Shown: piece by piece, positions 24,348-28,101 of the stretch
Numbering within the stretch: the stretch's first letter is position 1
Layout: each line of letters begins with the position of its first letter
Source of the DNA: JBAOHV01 sp964450685
Lineage (GTDB): Bacteria > Actinomycetota > Acidimicrobiia > Acidimicrobiales > Microtrichaceae
Assembly: GCA_964450685.1 (NCBI GenBank)
Contig: CAYVDN010000039.1
Location: forward strand, 1 to 28,101
Length of the DNA: 28,101 nucleotides
Direction of reading: 5' to 3'
Notes under the pieces: generated by a model
The model's database searches: none
What the model saw: only the letters and a program-made list of their open reading frames with translations
What the model was told of the DNA's origin: nothing
Made by a program: the position numbers and the translations under genes

Positions 24348-24353
24348 ACGGTA
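24348..24353 (-). promoter_or_regulatory. Putative -10 box (TACCGT) for LCP gene
   Basis: TACCGT on the minus strand ends 8 nt before GTG 24339. It is the same hexamer, with nearly the same spacing, as before the DUF3499 gene. Confidence 0.5.
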
Positions 24354-24448
24354 CCAGCGGCCGGCTCCGTCACCGGTGCACCCGCCGCACCGGAGCTGCG
24401 TGGACGTTCAGGATCAGACAGCTCGGTGTCCAGCAGGTGTAGCAGCCG

Positions 24449-24454
24449 TAAGCT
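24449..24454 (+). promoter_or_regulatory. Putative -10 box (TAAGCT) for pabB
   Basis: TAAGCT ends 10 nt before GTG 24465, giving at most a 3-4 nt leader. It supports that GTG over more upstream in-frame starts, which lie in the LCP gene or its promoter. Confidence 0.4.
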
Positions 24455-24464
24455 CGGCGCGATC

Positions 24465-25556
24465 GTGAGACCCGCACGCATCTCCGGAACGCCACTGGTT
24501 GTGCCACCAGATACACCGACCGCTGCAATGGCCGTCGTGGGCGGACGGCTGTGCACTGGGCTGGTCGACGTCACCTCCGACCTGACTGCCCTCGACGGGA
24601 GCGGCTTCTGGGCTGTGGTGCTGCCGTTCGACGGCCCCCCGATCTGCGCCCGCTTCTCCACCGTGCGCAGTGCGCGTGTCTGGCCCGGTGCCCCGTGGAT
24701 CGGTCCGGCGAGGGGCGACTGGTCCACAAGCCTCGACCGCGACTCCTTCCGGGCGGGCGTCGAGTCGATCCGGGCGCAGATCGCGGCTGGTGACGTCTAC
24801 CAGGTGAACCTCACCCGGCGACTGAGCGCGCCCCTGCCCGCTGCCAGCGAAGGGCGCTCGAACGACGTAGCGGCACTCGGCGCAGCCCTCGCAGTGGGCA
24901 ATCCGGCGCCGTTCTCGGCGGTGGTACGCCTGCCGTCCCACGGGATCCAGGTCGCGAGCGCTTCACCGGAACTCTTCCTGTCGCGGCACGGATCAACGAT
25001 CCGTTCCTCGCCCATCAAGGGGACCGCGGCGACCCGTGACGGCTTCCTGGACAAGGACCGTGCCGAGAACGTGATGATCGTCGATCTGGTGCGCAACGAC
25101 CTGGGCAGGGTATGCGAATGGGGGTCGGTGCACGTCCCGTCGCTCTTGAGAGTCGAGGAGCACCCGGGGCTGTTCCACCTGGTGAGCACGGTCGAGGGTC
25201 GACTACGCCCCGGCCACGGCTGGCCCGAGACGATAGAAGCGACCTTCCCCCCTGGTTCGGTTACCGGCGCACCCAAGATCGCTGCCCTCGAATCGATCGC
25301 CCGACTCGAGTCGGGCCCTCGCGGGATCTACTGCGGAGCCATCGGGTGGGTCGACGCCGATCGAGGCGAGGGGGAGTTGAACGTGGCGATTCGCACCTTC
25401 TGGATCGAGGACGGCCGCCTCCACCTGGGCACGGGCGGAGGCATCACCTACGACTCGGACCCGGACGGCGAGTGGGCCGAGACAGAGCTCAAGGCCCAGC
25501 GGCTCCTGCAGGTCGCGGCGGGGGCGGGCACAGCGACGATCGGAGCCTCGAGGTGA
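24465..25556 (+). CDS. pabB: Aminodeoxychorismate synthase component I
   Basis: The 363-aa protein has the chorismate-binding domain: IAAGDVYQVNLTRRL, SPELFLSRHG, SSPIKGTAATRDG, DKDRAENVMIVDLVRNDLG, a PPGSVTGAPK motif and an ending ITYDSDPDGEWAETELKAQRL. With an amidotransferase partner it would turn chorismate into 4-amino-4-deoxychorismate for folate. No PabA gene or fused glutaminase domain is present. Anthranilate or isochorismate synthases share these motifs, but the coupled PabC-like gene favours PabB. Start GTG 24465 fits the domain boundary and a TAAGCT box; ATG 24525 is an alternative. The stop overlaps the next start as GTGA. Confidence 0.88.
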   Translation: MRPARISGTPLVVPPDTPTAAMAVVGGRLCTGLVDVTSDLTALDGSGFWAVVLPFDGPPICARFSTVRSARVWPGAPWIGPARGDWSTSLDRDSFRAGVESIRAQIAAGDVYQVNLTRRLSAPLPAASEGRSNDVAALGAALAVGNPAPFSAVVRLPSHGIQVASASPELFLSRHGSTIRSSPIKGTAATRDGFLDKDRAENVMIVDLVRNDLGRVCEWGSVHVPSLLRVEEHPGLFHLVSTVEGRLRPGHGWPETIEATFPPGSVTGAPKIAALESIARLESGPRGIYCGAIGWVDADRGEGELNVAIRTFWIEDGRLHLGTGGGITYDSDPDGEWAETELKAQRLLQVAAGAGTATIGASR

Positions 25557-26392
25557 ACGACGAGTACGTCGTCTGGATCGACGGCGAGCTGCGCGACCCG
25601 GACTCGGCGACGATCCACTGGTCTGACCACGGGTTGACTGTGGGAGACGGGGTCTTCGAGACGATCGAGCTGTGGCGAGGGGTGCCGTTCGCCGTCTCCC
25701 CCCACCTCGAACGACTGGGACGTTCTGCGGAGGGCATGCGCCTCCAGCGACCCGACCCCGGACTGCTCGAGCGAGCGGTCGACACGGTGTCGAAGGCGTG
25801 GGGTGACGCGCCGGGAAGGCTGCGCATCACCTATACAGCAGGACCGGGCCCGATGGGCTCGAACCGTGACGGGTCGCCCCCCACCCTGATCGTCGCCGCC
25901 GGACCCATGACCGTCCTGGGGATCGACGATCCGACCGACGTGCTCGTCGTGGAGTTCACCCGCAACGAGAGAGGCGCGCTCGCCGGGCTCAAGACCACGT
26001 CGTACGGCGAGAACGTCGTGGCACTCGACATGGCCGCTCGGGCCGGCTGCTCCGAAGCGCTGTTCGCGAACACCCGCGACGAGCTGTGCGAAGGAACTGG
26101 CTCGAACGTGTTCGTCGTGTTGGACGACCGTATCGCCACGCCGCCGCTCGACTCCGGCTGCCTGGACGGCATCACCCGCCGACTGCTCCTGGATGCGCTC
26201 CGCGCCGCCGATGTCGACGTGGACGAACGCGCTGTGCCGATGTCGCAGCTCTCGCAGGTGAGCGAGGCGTTCCTGGTCTCGACCGGTCGCCACGTCCAGC
26301 CGATCCGCCGACTCGGCAACCGCCTTCTGGCGGCCTGCCCCGGCCCTCTCACGATCGCTGCCCACACCGCCTGGCTCAACCTTCGGAAATAG
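25553..26392 (+). CDS. pabC: Aminodeoxychorismate lyase / class IV aminotransferase
   Basis: The 279-aa PLP enzyme has WIDGEL, HGLTVGDGVFET and HLERLGRSAEGM. K147 lies in LAGLKTTSYGEN and is the likely PLP lysine. ANTRDELCEGTGSNVFVV and SGCLDGITRRLLL follow, typical of fold-type IV lyases and transaminases. Together with pabB it would release pyruvate from aminodeoxychorismate to give p-aminobenzoate. A branched-chain or D-amino acid aminotransferase cannot be excluded by motifs alone. Start GTG 25553 overlaps the pabB stop and has GGAG 7 nt upstream. Confidence 0.85.
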   Translation: MNDEYVVWIDGELRDPDSATIHWSDHGLTVGDGVFETIELWRGVPFAVSPHLERLGRSAEGMRLQRPDPGLLERAVDTVSKAWGDAPGRLRITYTAGPGPMGSNRDGSPPTLIVAAGPMTVLGIDDPTDVLVVEFTRNERGALAGLKTTSYGENVVALDMAARAGCSEALFANTRDELCEGTGSNVFVVLDDRIATPPLDSGCLDGITRRLLLDALRAADVDVDERAVPMSQLSQVSEAFLVSTGRHVQPIRRLGNRLLAACPGPLTIAAHTAWLNLRK

Positions 26393-26402
26393 GGGTCCGC
26401 CA

Positions 26403-26417
26403 CGACAAACCTTGTCG
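26403..26417. terminator. Possible hairpin between convergent pabC and birA
   Basis: CGACAA and TTGTCG pair perfectly around a 3-nt loop in the 54-bp gap between convergent genes. No T-rich tail follows on either strand, so this is a weak terminator candidate. Confidence 0.35.
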
Positions 26418-26446
26418 CTCTCGCGCCCGAGATCGACGGAACGCGT

Positions 26447-27244
26447 TCAGGCCGGTCGCAGGTGCACCACGTCGCCGACGGTAACCGTGTGGTCGGCACC
26501 GTCGTCATCCCGAACGACGAGCGCGCCGGCCGGGTCCAGTGCCACGGCCTCTCCCAGCAGCTCGCCCCTTGGCAGCTCGACCCGGACCCGTCTACCCAGG
26601 GTCACACAGCGCTCGCCGTACGACTGCGACAACTGCTCGCAGGCCGCAGCGCTCTGGGCCAGCTCGCCCACCGCGTCCATCGCCGTCAACAGCGACACCA
26701 CCAGGGCGGACCGCTCGACAGCACCTCCGAGCAGGTCGACCGCGGTGGCGCTCGCCCGGAGCTCCTCGGGGAACCCGACGTCCTTCCATGCCACGTTGAT
26801 GCCGATGCCGAGGACGACGGCGTCGCCGCCCTCGCCCGTGTGCATCTCGGCGAGCAGGCCTCCGAGCTTCAGATCCTGGCCGTCAGGCCCTGCACCCGGT
26901 GCCACCACATCGTTGGGCCACTTGAGGCCCACCTCGACTCCGGCGCCGGTCAGGGCGTCGGCGGCAGCAACCCCCAAAGCGCTGGCGAGCAGTGTCGGGC
27001 CGGTGGCAGGGAACGGCGGGCGAACGAGGATACTCATCAGCAGCGATGCTGCCGGTGGGGCCTCCCAGCGCCGGTCCAGGCGCCCCCGGCCGGCCGACTG
27101 GTGGTCGGCGACCAGGGCGCACTCCCCTGCCCCCTCCCGTGCTGCGACGACCAGGTCGGCGTTGGTCGAACCGGTGCTGGCAACCCAGCGGAGATCCTGG
27201 AATCTGGTGCCCCGGAGGGCCGTTTTGGCGCTGTCGTCGATCAC
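26447..27244 (-). CDS. birA: Biotin--[acetyl-CoA-carboxylase] ligase
   Basis: The 265-aa protein has WVASTGSTNADL, ADHQSAGRGRLDRRW (the biotinyl-AMP loop, residues 47-60), LKWPNDVV, KLGGLLAEM and LGIGINV, then a small C-terminal beta domain. It would attach biotin to carrier domains such as that of the adjacent carboxylase. No N-terminal DNA-binding domain is present, so it is the monofunctional (group I) type. I chose GTG 27244, which follows a TATCTT box by 6 nt. Starts at 27280 or 27343 would run into the divergent carboxylase gene. Confidence 0.92.
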   Translation of the reverse strand: MIDDSAKTALRGTRFQDLRWVASTGSTNADLVVAAREGAGECALVADHQSAGRGRLDRRWEAPPAASLLMSILVRPPFPATGPTLLASALGVAAADALTGAGVEVGLKWPNDVVAPGAGPDGQDLKLGGLLAEMHTGEGGDAVVLGIGINVAWKDVGFPEELRASATAVDLLGGAVERSALVVSLLTAMDAVGELAQSAAACEQLSQSYGERCVTLGRRVRVELPRGELLGEAVALDPAGALVVRDDDGADHTVTVGDVVHLRPA

Positions 27245-27250
27245 AAGGGA

Positions 27251-27256
27251 AAGATA
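27251..27256 (-). promoter_or_regulatory. Putative -10 box (TATCTT) for birA
   Basis: TATCTT on the minus strand ends 6 nt before GTG 27244. It fills most of the 16-bp gap between the divergent birA and carboxylase start codons, so the two genes' start signals are packed together. Confidence 0.45.
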
Positions 27257-27260
27257 GGGC

Positions 27261-28101
27261 GTGTTTTCAAAGGTTCTCATCGCCAATCGTGGGGAGATCG
27301 CGGTCCGGGTCATCCGGGCCTGCCGTGAGCTCGGTATCTCCACAGTCGCCGTCTACTCCGACCTCGACCGGGACGCACTGCACGTCCGTCTGGCCGACGA
27401 GGCCTACGCGTTGGGCGGCCAGACCGCCGCGGAGAGCTACATCGACGCCGACAAGGTGCTCGATGTCATCAAGCGATCCGGCGCGCAGGCGGTGCACCCG
27501 GGCTACGGGTTCTTCTCGGAGAACAGTGACTTCGCCCAGCGCATCACCGACCTGGGCGTGACGTTCATCGGTCCGCCGCCGGCAGCGATCGACGTCATGG
27601 GCGACAAGATCTCGGCCCGCCTCGCCGCCGAGAAGGTCGGGGTGCACGGCGTGCCCGGCACGACCGACATCATCACCGACCCCCAGCAGGTCAAGGACTT
27701 CGGTGCCGAGCACGGCTACCCGGTTGCGATCAAGGCCGCGTACGGCGGCGGCGGACGAGGCATGAAGGTCGTCAGCTCCGAGGACGAGGTCGCAGCTGCG
27801 CTCGAGTCCGCTCAGCGAGAGGCGCTGTCGTACTTCGGTCGCGACGAGTGCTACATGGAGCGCTTCCTGACCGGACCCCGTCACGTCGAGGTCCAGGTGA
27901 TGGCCGACACCCACGGCAACGTCGTCTACCTGGGCACCCGCGACTGCTCGGCCCAGCGCCGCCACCAGAAGCTGATCGAGGAGGCCCCCGCGGCCGACAT
28001 CCCACCGGCGATCATCGCCCAGATGGGAGAAGCGGCTTGTGCGGTCGCCCGGGGCTGCGACTACGTCAACGCCGGCACGGTCGAGTTCCTGTACCAGGAC
28101 G
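27261..28101 (+). CDS. accC: Biotin carboxylase domain of acyl-CoA carboxylase alpha subunit, truncated by window edge
   Basis: The first 280 residues are visible: KVLIANRGEIAVRVIRA, HPGYGFFSEN (79-88), MGDKISAR with K116, and the ATP-grasp loop AAYGGGGRGMKVV with K158 and Gly162-165. HVEVQV and RDCSAQRRHQK then follow. The enzyme carboxylates biotin with ATP and bicarbonate. Actinobacterial homologues (AccA3 type) usually carry a C-terminal biotin carrier domain, which would lie beyond the window. Start GTG 27261 is set by homology; AAGGGA 10 nt upstream may act as a Shine-Dalgarno. Its promoter probably lies within birA. The divergent birA neighbour suits the biotin need. Confidence 0.94.
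   Translation, partial: MFSKVLIANRGEIAVRVIRACRELGISTVAVYSDLDRDALHVRLADEAYALGGQTAAESYIDADKVLDVIKRSGAQAVHPGYGFFSENSDFAQRITDLGVTFIGPPPAAIDVMGDKISARLAAEKVGVHGVPGTTDIITDPQQVKDFGAEHGYPVAIKAAYGGGGRGMKVVSSEDEVAAALESAQREALSYFGRDECYMERFLTGPRHVEVQVMADTHGNVVYLGTRDCSAQRRHQKLIEEAPAADIPPAIIAQMGEAACAVARGCDYVNAGTVEFLYQD

Noticed and set aside
24171..24464. 98-codon N-terminal extension of pabB
   Set aside because: It runs antisense through the 5' part of the LCP gene and then the divergent promoter. Its composition is Arg/Ala-rich with no domain.
25112..25552. 147-codon N-terminal extension of pabC
   Set aside because: It reads pabB in another frame. GTG 25553, with its Shine-Dalgarno and GTGA overlap, gives a normal class IV aminotransferase length.

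Overview
The window is high-GC DNA that codes almost continuously on both strands. It reads as an actinobacterial chromosome. Coenzyme F420 genes (cofD-cofE) and an F420-dependent-type oxidoreductase are present, along with families largely confined to Actinobacteria (DUF3499, DUF5719). GTG starts are frequent, and many operon-first genes begin about 6-10 nt after a TANNNT box, as in leaderless transcripts. The mix of homologues suggests a lineage outside the mycobacteria, possibly Acidimicrobiia-like, but I cannot fix the order from sequence alone. I saw no tRNA, rRNA, CRISPR, IS element or prophage gene, and no gene-free stretch over 300 bases.

Layout. At the left edge a partial DUF3499 gene (-) diverges from ftsH (+). 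A three-gene minus-strand operon follows, read right to left: a 1126-aa glycosyltransferase with a GT2 domain fused to a polytopic GT-C-like part, a secreted DUF5719 protein, and a membrane-anchored CxxC thioredoxin-like protein. Next come a GDP-6-deoxy-mannose reductase-like gene (+), an XRE regulator (-), and a plus-strand run gmd-cofD-cofE-SDR. From 20403 down to 13086 lies a long minus-strand run: three GT4 glycosyltransferases, a His-rich membrane-anchored protein, a GDP-mannose pyrophosphorylase-like gene, a GalE-like epimerase and an LLM-class oxidoreductase. Then come fcl (+), ugd (-) and an LCP ligase gene (-). The right end holds pabB-pabC (+), birA (-) and the start of a biotin carboxylase gene (+).

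How it fits together. Most of the window makes or uses nucleotide sugars for the cell envelope. The pyrophosphorylase would make GDP-mannose and Gmd would convert it to GDP-4-keto-6-deoxymannose. The Rmd-like and Fcl-like reductases would then yield GDP-D-rhamnose and GDP-L-fucose. Ugd would give UDP-glucuronate and the GalE-like enzyme a UDP-sugar epimer. Four glycosyltransferase genes would use these donors, and the LCP protein could attach a finished polymer to the wall. F420, folate/PABA and biotin-carboxylation genes are interleaved. From memory, the gene set (DUF3499, fbiA, fbiB, guanylyltransferase manB, LCP, birA, accA3) resembles the Rv3258c-Rv3285 region of Mycobacterium tuberculosis. 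The best candidate for an undescribed system is the GT2/GT-C, DUF5719 and thioredoxin-like operon. All functions are inferred from recognisable motifs and context; no database search was run.
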